Origin: Prosthecomicrobium pneumaticum
Lineage (GTDB): Bacteria; Pseudomonadota; Alphaproteobacteria; Rhizobiales; Kaistiaceae
Assembly (NCBI RefSeq): GCF_014199915.1
Contig: NZ_JACHOO010000014.1
Location: 1 to 60,863 of the forward strand
Direction: 5' to 3'
Length of the DNA stretch: 60,863 nucleotides
The translations under genes and the position numbers were made by a program. Numbering within the stretch: the first letter of the stretch is position 1; each line of letters begins with the position of its first letter. Below the pieces are notes generated by a model, which saw only the letters and a list, made by a program, of their open reading frames with translations, searched no databases and was not told where the DNA came from. Of the stretch, positions 60,777 through 60,863 are shown piece after piece.

Positions 60777-60863
60777 TGCCGGTTTCGTGGACACCGAGAT
60801 TGGGTGTTTCATGAAGCCGGAGGTGGCAGATGCAGCGACGGAAGTTTTCGCGGGAGTTCAAGG
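60774..60863 (+). mobile_element. Left end of an IS3-family insertion sequence (cut by the window edge)
   Basis: The motif GGTTTCGTGGACACC just after 60780 resembles the terminal inverted repeat of IS3-family (IS407-like) elements. About 50 bases later a transposase orfA starts. The exact boundary is probably at TG 60774 or 60777. The right end and the rest of the element lie outside the window. Confidence 0.55.
60830..60863 (+). CDS. IS3-family transposase OrfA, 5' end only
   Basis: ATG 60830 preceded by GGAGG about eight bases upstream. The eleven complete codons read MQRRKFSREFK, the characteristic start of IS3/IS911-type OrfA helix-turn-helix proteins. The gene is truncated by the end of the window. 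Confidence 0.7.
   Translation, partial: MQRRKFSREFK

Noticed and set aside
60412-60861. 149-codon minus-strand frame at the right edge
   Set aside because: It spans the IS end and intergenic DNA, has no domain likeness, and runs opposite the transposase start.

Overview
The window is a G+C-rich stretch (about two thirds G+C by eye) of an alphaproteobacterial chromosome. It most resembles the Hyphomicrobiales: many ABC importers for sugars and peptides, LacI, IclR and Lrp regulators, a tripartite tricarboxylate transporter, KdpFABC-DE and AmiC/AmiR-type control. Genus cannot be fixed. I see no tRNA, rRNA, CRISPR array or prophage. The only mobile DNA is the start of an IS3-family element at the right edge.

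Layout. 1-4.0 kb: tail of a PLP enzyme, a PQQ-type sugar dehydrogenase lipoprotein, a DUF2231-like membrane protein, an Lrp/AsnC regulator and an Asp/Glu racemase. 4.0-8.8 kb: a tightly overlapping minus-strand cassette (tandem-PqqD protein, glycosyltransferase, HprK-like kinase, NTP_transf_5 nucleotidyltransferase, second glycosyltransferase), with a divergent 57-codon peptide gene. It looks like an unusual RiPP-type or peptide-modification system and is my main candidate for something undescribed. 8.9-15.2 kb: a reduced alginate-like exopolysaccharide set (Alg8-, Alg44- and AlgL-like), with a divergent SGNH acyltransferase. 15.1-23.1 kb: a complete kdpFABCDE operon preceded by an extra 27-codon membrane ORF. 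23.4-31.7 kb: a second SGNH acyltransferase, then an island of two ATP-grasp ligases, a TctC-like binding protein, a TctA-TctB fusion and a methyltransferase.

32.0-39.6 kb: a LacI-controlled sugar operon (two ketose 3-epimerase-type TIM barrels, ribose-type ABC importer, Gfo/Idh dehydrogenase, LacI), with a clear promoter and operator. 40.1-48.1 kb: an amide-utilisation operon (AmiC sensor, AmiR antiterminator, dipeptide-type ABC importer, formamidase/acetamidase) whose leader has an intrinsic terminator overlapping an alternative hairpin. 48.2-51.7 kb: a 2-hydroxyacid dehydrogenase, a beta-hydroxyacid dehydrogenase, a ferredoxin reductase and a divergent Rieske ferredoxin. 51.7-58.5 kb: an IclR-controlled operon with a MalEFG-type importer (no ATPase gene), two amidohydrolase-2 proteins and a Rieske protein. 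58.5-60.4 kb: a DEAD-box helicase. 60.4-60.9 kb: a short membrane ORF apparently interrupted by the IS3-type element.

Most genes sit in co-directional runs with ATGA or TGATG overlaps, so the operons above are well supported. Substrates of the three ABC importers and the tricarboxylate-type transporter cannot be read from sequence.
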